Origin: Bacteroides ovatus
Lineage (GTDB): Bacteria > Bacteroidota > Bacteroidia > Bacteroidales > Bacteroidaceae
Assembly (NCBI GenBank): GCA_030844565.1
Contig: JAUUNK010000136.1
Location: 1 to 13,327, forward strand
Reading direction: 5' to 3'
DNA: 13,327 nt
The translations under genes were made by a program, and so were the position numbers. Shown piece by piece: positions 1-7,461 of this stretch. The notes below the pieces were generated by a model. It was not told the origin of the DNA. It saw only the letters and a list, made by a program, of their open reading frames with translations, and made no database searches. Each line of letters opens with the position of its first letter. Position 1 is the first letter of the stretch.

Positions 1-12
1 TACACAGACCTA

Positions 13-939
13 TCAGAGCAGGCATTGGATGGGCTGCAACGAAAGCATTTCTTTGGGGACCGCTGCCTTGATTTCTTCTTTTAATACGTTGAGCAGATGA
101 TGGCGCACGAAGTCGCGATGGGTGGCTAAAACGATTTGCCTCGTGGGACGTGGGATGGCAAACGGACGCACCAGCTCGCGCTGCACCTCTGTCAACTGTG
201 CCACTGCCAACTCGGGTATGAAGGTGATGCCCTTGCCGCTCTCTACCATCCGCATGAAAGTTTCCATGCTTCCCAGGCGATATGCCATCTGGCTCACCTT
301 TACTGCTTCCATCTGGCAGAAACGCACCAACTGGTCGCGAAAACAATGTCCTTCGTCGAGCAGCCACAAGCGTTCTCCGGTGATGTCTGAAGTGCGAATG
401 ACATCTTTCTTAAACAAAGGTTCCTTGCGGGACACATATCCATAGAACTGTTCGTAGAAAAGGACTTCTTCTTTCAGGAAAGAATCTTCGAGCAGGCTGG
501 CGATGATGGCGGCATCCAGTTCTCTGTCGTGCAACGCTTGCTGAATCTGGTGGGTCTTCATCTCTGCCACGCGAATATCAATCTCGGGATATTTCTCCAT
601 CAGTTGCGGAAAGAAGCGGGGGAGCAAATAGGGAGCAATGGTGGGTAGCACTCCCAAGCGGAACGTTCCGGAAAGGGATTGTTTCTCTTCGCTGATAATC
701 TCTTTCACCTGCGCCGCCTGCGCCAGGATGAGGCGTGCCTGAGAGATGACTTTCTCTCCTATCGGCGTAGGACACACGGGTTGCACAGTGCGGTCGAACA
801 ACTTCACTCCCAGTTCATCTTCCAGTTTCTGAATCATTGCGCTCAACGTGGGCTGCGTCACCCGGCAATATTCTGCCGCCCGTGCGAAGTGGCGGAACTG
901 GTCCACCGCCAGTATGTATTCCAATTGCTGTATGGTCAT
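13..939 (-). CDS. oxyR: OxyR, LysR-family hydrogen peroxide sensor and transcription regulator
   Basis: Cytoplasmic regulator that senses peroxide through a reversible disulfide and controls oxidative-stress genes. The 308-residue product has an N-terminal winged helix-turn-helix (about 1-60, including ARAAEYCRVTQPTLSAMIQK), a linker helix, and a LysR substrate-binding domain (about 90-300). The two redox cysteines are Cys199 and Cys208, in GHCFRDQLVRFC. They are nine apart and fall on the same numbers as in E. coli OxyR, which supports the chosen start (MTIQQLEYILAV) as well as the identity. The reading frame stays open to 1068, but that extension runs through the promoter and has no family resemblance, so I reject it. 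Length matches the family (about 305). The gene diverges from dps, a classical OxyR target. The last residues run to a TGA at 13-15. Confidence 0.96.
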   Translation of the reverse strand: MTIQQLEYILAVDQFRHFARAAEYCRVTQPTLSAMIQKLEDELGVKLFDRTVQPVCPTPIGEKVISQARLILAQAAQVKEIISEEKQSLSGTFRLGVLPTIAPYLLPRFFPQLMEKYPEIDIRVAEMKTHQIQQALHDRELDAAIIASLLEDSFLKEEVLFYEQFYGYVSRKEPLFKKDVIRTSDITGERLWLLDEGHCFRDQLVRFCQMEAVKVSQMAYRLGSMETFMRMVESGKGITFIPELAVAQLTEVQRELVRPFAIPRPTRQIVLATHRDFVRHHLLNVLKEEIKAAVPKEMLSLQPIQCLL

Positions 940-960
940 CTGTCTCTTTCGGTTAAAGTT

Positions 961-985
961 ATAGATAGCGTCTATGCAAAGATAG
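961..985. promoter_or_regulatory. Candidate OxyR binding site between oxyR and dps
   Basis: The OxyR consensus known from enterobacteria is ATAG-N7-CTAT-N7-ATAG-N7-CTAT. Here ATAG (961-964), exactly seven bases, CTAT (972-975), six bases and ATAG (982-985) are seen: three of four blocks, one spacer short by a base. The site ends 10 bases before the dps -33 element and overlaps the oxyR -7 box, so one bound dimer pair could both activate dps and repress oxyR. That Bacteroides OxyR uses this consensus is an inference. Confidence 0.5.
977..984 (-). promoter_or_regulatory. oxyR promoter, -7 box TATCTTTG
   Basis: On the minus strand this reads TATCTTTG, a full match to the Bacteroides -7 consensus TAnnTTTG. 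The upstream -33 element is poor (TTCG at 18 bases, or CTTC at 19). The predicted transcript starts near 970, giving a leader of about 30 bases before the oxyR ATG at 939. Confidence 0.65.
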
Positions 986-995
986 AAATTTTCAG

Positions 996-1027
996 TTTGA
1001 CACGAAGCCTTTTCCGCCTTATCTTTG
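996..1027 (+). promoter_or_regulatory. dps promoter, TTTG-N20-TATCTTTG
   Basis: TTTG at 996-999 and TATCTTTG at 1020-1027 are separated by 20 bases, a full match to the Bacteroides primary sigma factor consensus (TTTG, 19-21 bases, TAnnTTTG). The leader to the dps ATG at 1075 is about 40 bases and purine/A-rich, without a clear Shine-Dalgarno sequence. Confidence 0.85.
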
Positions 1028-1074
1028 CAATACGAAAAAAGAAAAAAAGTATAAACCTTTAAAAACAAACGAAT

Positions 1075-1551
1075 ATGAAAACTTTAGAACTTATCAAATT
1101 GAACGAATCGGGAGCCAACAACGTAGTAGCATCTTTGCAACAATTATTAGCCGACTTCCAAGTGTATTACACCAACCTCCGCGGTTTCCACTGGAACATC
1201 AAGGGCAGTGACTTCTTCGTGCTTCACAGCCAGTTTGAAAAGATGTATGACGACACCGCCGAGAAAGTGGACGAAATTGCAGAGCGCATCCTGATGCTGG
1301 GCGGAACTCCTGCCAATAAGTTCAGCGATTACCTGAAAATGGCTAACGTCAACGAAGTGGATAAAGTGAGCAACGGAGCCGAGGCTCTCGAAAATATCCT
1401 TCAAACTATCAGCCATCTGATCGGCGAAGAACGCCAGATTCTATCTATCGCTTCCCACGCCGGAGATGAAGTAACTGTTTCAATGATGAGCGATTATCTG
1501 AAAGAACAGGAGAAGCTGGTCTGGATGTTGGTAGCATACAGCAGCAAATAA
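1075..1551 (+). CDS. dps: Dps, ferritin-like DNA-binding/iron-storage protein
   Basis: Dps proteins form cytoplasmic 12-subunit shells that oxidise Fe(II) with peroxide, store the iron and protect DNA. The 158-residue product spans one ferritin-like four-helix domain. The intersubunit ferroxidase ligands can be placed by spacing against known Dps proteins: His39 (in RGFHWNIKG), His51, position 55, Asp66 and Glu70. Position 55 is Glu where many Dps proteins have Asp, a conservative change. The N-terminal tail is short and has few lysines, so DNA binding by a tail as in E. coli is doubtful. The gene is monocistronic, with a strong promoter at 996-1027 and a terminator at 1591-1625. Divergence from oxyR suggests peroxide induction, as reported for Bacteroides dps. 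Confidence 0.96.
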   Translation: MKTLELIKLNESGANNVVASLQQLLADFQVYYTNLRGFHWNIKGSDFFVLHSQFEKMYDDTAEKVDEIAERILMLGGTPANKFSDYLKMANVNEVDKVSNGAEALENILQTISHLIGEERQILSIASHAGDEVTVSMMSDYLKEQEKLVWMLVAYSSK

Positions 1552-1590
1552 GCTTTCTGACTGATAAGAGGGATTATAACCTTATAGGAC

Positions 1591-1625
1591 AAAAGCGAGG
1601 GACGAAAAGACTGCCCCTCGCTTTT
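1591..1625. terminator. Bidirectional intrinsic terminator between dps and menE
   Basis: AAAAGCGAGGG (1591-1601) and CCCTCGCTTTT (1615-1625) form a perfect 11-bp stem with a 13-base loop, with T-rich flanks on both strands. It sits between convergent dps and menE and abuts the menE stop codon, so it probably ends both transcripts. Confidence 0.88.
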
Positions 1626-1626
1626 C

Positions 1627-2718
1627 TTATTTAAGAGTTTCCTTTGCCAACTTTTTACAAGCAGCCCGGCTTATCTTTCCATTCTCCGTCTGCGGAATCT
1701 TGTCTACCTCGAATATATACTTCGGAGCATGATAAAGAGGCACAAGGGATGGAATTTTATCTTTTATCTTTGAAATGTTTTCTGTGTGTTCCACTAATAA
1801 AGTGACTGCTTCCCCCAGCTTTTTATCGGAAACAGAGGTAATGGCAAAAGGGACGGAAAGCAAAGGACGGAGCATCCTTTCCAGTTCTTCCGCCTGTATC
1901 TTTATACCGCCACTGTTGATGATGTTATCTTTGCGCCCTACTATCCTGAAACTTCCATCGGGATAGAGAGAAGCGATGTCATTGGTATGCAACACTTCGT
2001 CGCACACCAAAGGGGCTTCAATTACCAATGTATTTTCCGGAGACAAGGAGAGCAGCACTGTTGGGAAAGGATGATAGCAGGGAGAAGCCGAAGGACCGTT
2101 GAGGCGGCGGAGGGCAATGTGTGAAAGAGTTTCCGTCATGCCATAAGTGGAATAAACTGCTCCGGGAAGGGATTGTATTTCCTGCTCCAACGAGTCGTCG
2201 ATGGCTCCGCCTCCTATAATCAGGATGTCGACTTGACGGAGCCGTTCTTTCTCCTGAGGGACCGCAAGCGTGTTGCATACTTGCAAAGGGACCATGGCTG
2301 CAAAGCGAAGAGGTATATCGACACCGGCAAGCGGATGCCCCGAAGGGGGGGCAACGATTAAATTCAACCCAGCCACCAAAGCGCGTACCACCACCATCAT
2401 TGCTCCGATATAGCGAAGGTTCATACATAACAGAACGGTATCGCCCTGACGCAACCCGAGGTACTCGCATGTCAAACGCGCGCTTTGCATCATTTGTTCC
2501 TTGCGAACCTGCAACTCCTTTGGCACACCGGTGGAACCGGATGTATGGACAGTCATATAAGGAGAGCCGTCGAACCAACGCCGTAAGAAAGTATATAAAG
2601 AAGAAAGGGGGGAAGAATCGCTTTCCTCCCCTATCTGTGACTTCAATTCATCCAGGTTTTCCTTCGTATATCTCTTTCCATTCAAGAGAAGAGACTGCCG
2701 TTCTATCTTCATCTCCAT
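1627..2718 (-). CDS. menE: MenE, o-succinylbenzoate-CoA ligase (short form)
   Basis: Activates o-succinylbenzoate with ATP and CoA to o-succinylbenzoyl-CoA for MenB. The 363-residue product is a member of the ANL (acyl/aryl-CoA synthetase) superfamily. Visible motifs are the phosphate-binding loop TSGSTGVPK (59-67), STYGMTET (190-197), the ribose-binding Asp247 in HTNDIAS, the hinge region GRKDNIINSGGIKI (261-274) and the C-terminal catalytic lysine Lys348 in TENGKISR. Both ANL subdomains are present, but the part before the phosphate loop is only about 58 residues, making the protein some 90 residues shorter than E. coli MenE (451). It is the last gene of the operon, 45 bases after menC. Met1 is preferred, with AAGGAAA about 12 bases upstream; Met3 is possible. 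Confidence 0.93.
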   Translation of the reverse strand: MEMKIERQSLLLNGKRYTKENLDELKSQIGEESDSSPLSSLYTFLRRWFDGSPYMTVHTSGSTGVPKELQVRKEQMMQSARLTCEYLGLRQGDTVLLCMNLRYIGAMMVVVRALVAGLNLIVAPPSGHPLAGVDIPLRFAAMVPLQVCNTLAVPQEKERLRQVDILIIGGGAIDDSLEQEIQSLPGAVYSTYGMTETLSHIALRRLNGPSASPCYHPFPTVLLSLSPENTLVIEAPLVCDEVLHTNDIASLYPDGSFRIVGRKDNIINSGGIKIQAEELERMLRPLLSVPFAITSVSDKKLGEAVTLLVEHTENISKIKDKIPSLVPLYHAPKYIFEVDKIPQTENGKISRAACKKLAKETLK

Positions 2719-2763
2719 TTCTCAAAGATTTCCTTTCAACAACTTCAACAAAGCCGGAATCTT

Positions 2764-3789
2764 TTACCGCTTTTCCGGGTAATACCATAGCTCGTCTTTC
2801 TCGATGCCGAGCGGGACTGTCACATTCTCCTTAAACAGCATTCCCGTGCCCAAGCCCTGAGGCAAAGGATTATTAAGCGTGCCTGTCCATTGGGCAATGG
2901 CATTCAAGCCGATATTGGATTCGAGGGCAGAGGTGGCCCACCACCCTATTCCCAGGCGATTAGCCTCCGACACCCATCCGTCGCGGTTGCCATGAAGCGA
3001 AGGTTTTATCACGATGTATTGGGGACGGATGCTTTCCAGGAGTTTTCGTTGTTGCTCCAAGTTGTTACTTCCGATAAGTTCTTCATCGAGAGCAATAGGA
3101 AGCGGGCTCTTTTCAGCCAGATGCGCCATCACTTCCCACTGCCCTGCCCTCACAGGTTGTTCGATGGAATGTAAATCCAACTCAGCCAGGCGTACCAGCT
3201 TTTGCAAAGCATCTTCGGGAGCGAACGCTCCGTTGGCATCCACACGCAATTCTATCTCTTTGCAAGAAAACTGACGACGGATGTATTGCAACAGGTCCAA
3301 TTCATCTTCGAAGTTGATAGCACCGATTTTCAGTTTGATGCAACGGAATCCTTTTTCTATCTTTTCCCGGATTTGGTCATACATATACTGATAGTCTCCC
3401 ATCCAGATAAGCCCGTTGATAGGGATACCTTTTTCTCCGCGCGAGAAGGGAGTATCTTCGAAAGCAAAGCTACCGGCTTTCAAATGTTTAAAAGCAGTTT
3501 CGAGCCCGAAAAGGATAGAGGGATACTGTTGCAACTCTTCTCCGTTCCACTCTCCTCCGGCTTCTTCCACTTGGTGGCAGACCGAAGCAAGAATCTGTTC
3601 ATAGTCAGGGACATCGTCACAACTTAGTTTGGGCAAGGGGGCACACTCGCCTATGCCTGTGCGGCCGGGATAGTCCGGAGAGGTTACGCGCAGATACCAC
3701 ACCTTCCTTTCCGTGTAGACACCTCTTGAAGTCCCCGCCGGACGCTTGAAGTAGAGTTGTCGGGGGGCTATTTCTATTTTACAATTCAT
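2764..3789 (-). CDS. menC: MenC, o-succinylbenzoate synthase
   Basis: Dehydrates SHCHC to o-succinylbenzoate, the aromatising step of the pathway, in the cytoplasm. The 341-residue product shows the enolase-superfamily layout: an N-terminal capping domain (about 1-110) and a (beta/alpha)-barrel. Catalytic residues are visible: the KxK pair Lys152/Lys154 in IKLKIG, the three metal ligands Asp184 (RVDANGAF), Glu210 (SIEQP) and Asp235 (ALDEEL), and the second lysine Lys262 (VIKPSL). This matches the MenC arrangement and argues against a muconate cycloisomerase; the operon position settles it. It lies 48 bases downstream of menB. Some enolase relatives also racemise N-acyl amino acids, which cannot be excluded from sequence. 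Confidence 0.95.
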   Translation of the reverse strand: MNCKIEIAPRQLYFKRPAGTSRGVYTERKVWYLRVTSPDYPGRTGIGECAPLPKLSCDDVPDYEQILASVCHQVEEAGGEWNGEELQQYPSILFGLETAFKHLKAGSFAFEDTPFSRGEKGIPINGLIWMGDYQYMYDQIREKIEKGFRCIKLKIGAINFEDELDLLQYIRRQFSCKEIELRVDANGAFAPEDALQKLVRLAELDLHSIEQPVRAGQWEVMAHLAEKSPLPIALDEELIGSNNLEQQRKLLESIRPQYIVIKPSLHGNRDGWVSEANRLGIGWWATSALESNIGLNAIAQWTGTLNNPLPQGLGTGMLFKENVTVPLGIEKDELWYYPEKR

Positions 3790-3837
3790 CGTTATTGTGT
3801 TAGTTTCCTGTCATTCAAATTTTCCTGCTGCTGCATG

Positions 3838-4665
3838 TCAGGGAAACTTAGGATACTGCTTAAAGTTTGGTTTGCGTTTCTCCAAGAAGGCATTCTTACC
3901 TTCCTGCGCTTCGTCGGTCAGGTAATAAAGCAAAGTAGCATCGCCTGCCAGTTCCTGGATGCCTGCCTGACCGTCCAACTCTGCATTCAGCCCCGCCTTT
4001 ATCATCCGTAAAGCTAAAGGACTGAGTTGCATCATCTCTTCCGCCCACTGCACATACTCGTCTTCGAGTTGTTCCAAAGGGACCACCTTGTTGACCAATC
4101 CCATCTCCAGAGCTTCTTGTGCATTGTATTTACGGCAAAGGAACCATATCTCACGGGCTTTCTTCTGCCCCACCACCCGTGCCAGATAGGACGCACCGAA
4201 ACCGGCATCGAAACTGCCGACACGCGGACCGGTCTGACCGAAAATGGCGTTCTCCGACGCAATGGACAAATCGCATACCACATGCAACACATGGCCTCCT
4301 CCAATAGCAAATCCGTTGACGGCAGCAATCACCGGCTTCGGTATGCTGCGAATTTGTTTCTGCACATCGAGGACACTCAGGCGCGGCACGCCGTCTTTCC
4401 CAATGTATCCGCCGCGTCCTTTGACATTTTGGTCGCCTCCCGAACAAAAGGCTTTATCTCCCGCACCGGTAATCACCACCACATCGATGTCGGCTTCTTC
4501 CCGACAGATGCGCAAGGCATCGCTCATCTCAGCGGTAGTGGTAGGTGTAAACGCATTGCGATAACGTTCGCGGTTGATAGTGATGCGACCAATACCATTG
4601 TAATAATCAAATAGAATATCTTCATATTCCCGGATAGTTGTCCATTCTCTCTTCTGTATCGACAT
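3838..4665 (-). CDS. menB: MenB, 1,4-dihydroxy-2-naphthoyl-CoA synthase
   Basis: Closes the second ring of the naphthoquinone by a Dieckmann-type condensation of o-succinylbenzoyl-CoA. The 275-residue product is a crotonase-fold protein with the substrate segment CSGGDQNVKGRGGY (about 74-87), the oxyanion-hole region GFAIGGGHVLHVVCDLSIAS, and the MenB-specific GQTGPRVGSFDAGFG (143-157). Ser151 and Asp153 correspond to the catalytic Ser161 and Asp163 of E. coli MenB. Gly146 matches the glycine found in bicarbonate-dependent (type I) enzymes, where type II enzymes carry Asp, so a bicarbonate cofactor is predicted. The C-terminal part resembles E. coli MenB closely (DGQAGIQELAGDATLLYYL). It lies 12 bases after menD, indicating co-transcription. 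Confidence 0.97.
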   Translation of the reverse strand: MSIQKREWTTIREYEDILFDYYNGIGRITINRERYRNAFTPTTTAEMSDALRICREEADIDVVVITGAGDKAFCSGGDQNVKGRGGYIGKDGVPRLSVLDVQKQIRSIPKPVIAAVNGFAIGGGHVLHVVCDLSIASENAIFGQTGPRVGSFDAGFGASYLARVVGQKKAREIWFLCRKYNAQEALEMGLVNKVVPLEQLEDEYVQWAEEMMQLSPLALRMIKAGLNAELDGQAGIQELAGDATLLYYLTDEAQEGKNAFLEKRKPNFKQYPKFP

Positions 4666-4677
4666 AGCAAATATTCT

Positions 4678-6345
4678 TTATTGTTGTTTCAATTGATGAT
4701 AATAATCTTTTAATATCCTGGCGTCCTTATTCTTGTTGGTGAAGACTTCCATCAACAACGGTTGTGTTGCCGCTTCGGGCTGTGTAAACACTGCCATTGC
4801 TTCCTTCAATTGGTCTTCATCCTCCACCTTATAATAAGCGAAGCCACGCTCTTCCGCCCATCCTTTAGCCGAAGTCTTATGGACTGCTGTTATAAACTTG
4901 TGGGAAGTGCCGGACATCTCCAGCCCGGGCAGTGTATGGAATATTTCTCCGCCTCCGTTATTTAACAGGAGGATGCGCAGGTTCGGACCGAAATACGAAT
5001 TCCACAAAGCATTCATATCATAGAAGAAACTCAGGTCGCCGATAACCACGAAGTTCAGCTTCTCCGACAGAACCGAATAGCCGATAGCCACAGACAGCGA
5101 ACCTTCAATGCCGCTCGTACCCCGATTGCAACACACCTCCACAGTGGAAGGAACAGAGTAAAGCTGAGCATAGCGCACAGCCGAGCTATTAGCCAGATGA
5201 AGTGCAGATTGCGGAGGAAGATTACGAATCAAAGCTCCTATCGCCGCCATCTCAGAATAGCCGAACTCCGGTTCGGGAATGGTCTTGCAATAGTTTTCCC
5301 AGACACGCGGATATTGCGGCGTGCGATTGTCGAGCAGATAGGCTATCTTCTCCAAGAATTCAAAGGGGTCCATCTCGATTATAGTACTGAGCGAACCATA
5401 CAAATCCACCACTTCCCCATCCGGCGAAACATGCCAGTGCTCTTTAGGAGGATTCCGGCGAAGGAATTTCTTTAATCGTTTCGAAACGATATGCCCGCCG
5501 TACGTAATCAACAGGTCGGGAACCATTTGAGGCAACTTCTCTTCGGGCAGTGCATACAAAGCCGCATCGAAATTCCTGATAGGAATGCCCGGCACGGTCT
5601 GATTTCCCAGATTCTCGGACAACCATGCAAAATGATTATATAATAGCCGGGAGTACTTCTTCTCGAAAAGATAGATTAAATTCATTTGCCCCACGACAAT
5701 CATCCGCCTGTTGTGTTTGTTTAGCCGTTCAATGAGTTTGTTAGAATCCTGGTCGTATAAATTCAAGCCTTGATAACGGGTAATCACCCGTACCTGCGGA
5801 AGGGCATCTACGGTAAACTGGAAAAGAGGCTCCGAGAGGGGAATATTGATATGTACCGGTCCTTTGCCGTGGTGATTGGTTTCTAACAACGCTTCGTTGA
5901 CCAGGCGGTTACAGTACCATTCGTCTTCTTCCGTATGGATTTCGGGGAGATTCACCGATTTCTTCACCAACGTGCCGAAGACACCGGGCTGAGGTAGAGT
6001 CTGTCCATCCATCTGTCCAATCCAAGCAGCAGGCCGGTCGGCTGAAATGACCACTAAGGGCACATTTTGATAGAAAGCCTCTGCCACAGCAGGATGCAGA
6101 TTGAGCAAAGCACTTCCCGAAGTGCAGCAGACAGCCACCTTTTGTGCACTGTTCAAAGCCAGTCCGATAGCAAAAAAGCCCGCGCTCCTTTCATCCGTCA
6201 TCGAATAGCAGGTAAAAGAAGGATGTCCTTTCAACGTATGCACAAGCGGAGCGGTTCTGCTTCCGGGACACAAGACTACTTTAGTGACCTGATGTGCTTC
6301 GAGCAAAGCAACCAATTGAAGTATGTTTTTCTTATCCGAATACAT
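4678..6345 (-). CDS. menD: MenD, SEPHCHC synthase (thiamine diphosphate enzyme)
   Basis: Decarboxylates 2-oxoglutarate on thiamine diphosphate and adds the succinic semialdehyde unit to isochorismate, giving SEPHCHC; this is the committed step. The 555-residue product has the usual three-domain fold and near-family length (E. coli 556). PGSRTAPL (27-34) carries Arg30, which binds isochorismate, and TDERSAG carries Glu52, which activates the thiazolium (Glu55 in E. coli). The TPP/Mg motif runs from GDLSFFYDMNAL (436-447) to LNNGGGEIF (461-469). NRGTSGIEGS (407-416) is another family signature. It sits 21 bases after menF, with AAGAAAGGA directly before the ATG. Confidence 0.97.
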   Translation of the reverse strand: MYSDKKNILQLVALLEAHQVTKVVLCPGSRTAPLVHTLKGHPSFTCYSMTDERSAGFFAIGLALNSAQKVAVCCTSGSALLNLHPAVAEAFYQNVPLVVISADRPAAWIGQMDGQTLPQPGVFGTLVKKSVNLPEIHTEEDEWYCNRLVNEALLETNHHGKGPVHINIPLSEPLFQFTVDALPQVRVITRYQGLNLYDQDSNKLIERLNKHNRRMIVVGQMNLIYLFEKKYSRLLYNHFAWLSENLGNQTVPGIPIRNFDAALYALPEEKLPQMVPDLLITYGGHIVSKRLKKFLRRNPPKEHWHVSPDGEVVDLYGSLSTIIEMDPFEFLEKIAYLLDNRTPQYPRVWENYCKTIPEPEFGYSEMAAIGALIRNLPPQSALHLANSSAVRYAQLYSVPSTVEVCCNRGTSGIEGSLSVAIGYSVLSEKLNFVVIGDLSFFYDMNALWNSYFGPNLRILLLNNGGGEIFHTLPGLEMSGTSHKFITAVHKTSAKGWAEERGFAYYKVEDEDQLKEAMAVFTQPEAATQPLLMEVFTNKNKDARILKDYYHQLKQQ

Positions 6346-6366
6346 TCCTTTCTTTTTTATAAGAGT

Positions 6367-7461
6367 TTAAGAATTAGAAATCAATGCCAGCATGGTCTGC
6401 AATTTCTTTTCCGTTTCCTGCCATTCGTCCCCGAGTTGGGAAGAAGCAAGCAAACCACCGCCGGCATAGAGCGTCAACTGCTGTTCTCCGATATTCATAC
6501 AACGCAGGTTGACATATAAGTCTGTTTTCTTCTCCGGGTCGAGCCAACCGACAAAACCGGAATAATAGCTTCTGTCGTATCCCTCCTTCTCCTGAATAAA
6601 CCGATAGGCTTTCTCTTTGGGGAGCCCGCACACAGCTGGAGTGGGATGTAGCAAGTGAAGCAAATCGCCCAAACTTCCATTATCGGGCAACGAGAAGCGG
6701 AAATCTGTCTTCAAATGCGCCAACGCACCTGCAAAAGCGGGATAAGGTCCCTCTTCTATGGGATGAATGCCCAACGAAAGCAGTTGCTCACGGATATAAG
6801 AAGCCACATATTCCTGCTCTTCGCGGTTCTTGGCATCCCATTGCTGGGGAAGGGCGCCGTCTTGTAAAGACTGAGTACCCGCTAAAGCCACCGTGTGCCA
6901 TTCTCCTTGCGAACCGGACAAGATTATCTCGGGCGTACTGCCTAGCCACATGCCTGTGAACGGCGTATAACATAAATACACATACGAATACATATATCGC
7001 CTGCATGCCGCACAAAAGGCGGCAACCGGAGAAAAGCTTTCTTCTTTTTCCAGCGTATACGCACGCGAAAGCACCAACTTATCGAACTCCCCCGCCTGCA
7101 ATGCTTGTAAGAATGCAGTGAAGCATTCAACATACTTCTCCGCCGGGCATTCCCCTATAACAGGCTTTGCCGGGTCGCCTTCTTGGCGAGACTCAGCAAT
7201 AACCGGAGGCAAAGGAAGTTCCTCCCAGACATCCGGTTCAATCAACACCAGCGGGCATCCTTCGCCCACCCTGAAGGGAGCAATGACAAATCCTTTCTCT
7301 CCGTTGAGCAATTCAATGGAAGGAAGCAAGCGAATGTCTCCCTCCGTCTGTGTCAGAAAACGAAGAGTCTCCTCTCCCGGAATACGAAATATGGCGAAAG
7401 GTTGTTTCTTCTTTATCAGCGCATCAATATCTTCCAGTTTCATTCGTACCTTGGAGCTCAT
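6367..7461 (-). CDS. menF: MenF-type isochorismate synthase
   Basis: Converts chorismate to isochorismate, the entry into menaquinone synthesis. The 364-residue product is a chorismate-binding (MST) enzyme. Lys128 in FDKLVLSR and Glu178 in GSTPEIIL are 50 apart, as are the general base and acid Lys190/Glu240 of E. coli MenF. Also visible are ALAGT (192-196), HPTPAVCGLPKEKA (272-285), YYSGFVGWLD, LYVNLRC and the C-terminal YAGGGLLASSQLGDEWQET. It is shorter than E. coli MenF (431) because the N-terminal part is reduced. The ATG overlaps the upstream stop as ATGA, indicating translational coupling; a second start at Met7 (7443) has AAGG seven bases upstream and may be the real one. An EntC-type siderophore role is possible by sequence but unlikely in this operon. 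Confidence 0.94.
   Translation of the reverse strand: MSSKVRMKLEDIDALIKKKQPFAIFRIPGEETLRFLTQTEGDIRLLPSIELLNGEKGFVIAPFRVGEGCPLVLIEPDVWEELPLPPVIAESRQEGDPAKPVIGECPAEKYVECFTAFLQALQAGEFDKLVLSRAYTLEKEESFSPVAAFCAACRRYMYSYVYLCYTPFTGMWLGSTPEIILSGSQGEWHTVALAGTQSLQDGALPQQWDAKNREEQEYVASYIREQLLSLGIHPIEEGPYPAFAGALAHLKTDFRFSLPDNGSLGDLLHLLHPTPAVCGLPKEKAYRFIQEKEGYDRSYYSGFVGWLDPEKKTDLYVNLRCMNIGEQQLTLYAGGGLLASSQLGDEWQETEKKLQTMLALISNS

Noticed and set aside
940..1068. N-terminal extension of oxyR by 43 residues
   Set aside because: It runs through both promoters, has no LysR similarity, and the shorter start puts the redox cysteines at the family positions 199 and 208.
2018..2578. Second minus-strand frame of 186 codons inside menE
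   Set aside because: Out of frame with the ANL motifs of menE, no motifs of its own, and no promoter or spacing signal.
4027..4614. Long plus-strand frame (195 codons) inside menB
   Set aside because: It lies wholly antisense to a well-supported menB, has no recognisable motifs, and its composition reflects the reverse of menB codons.
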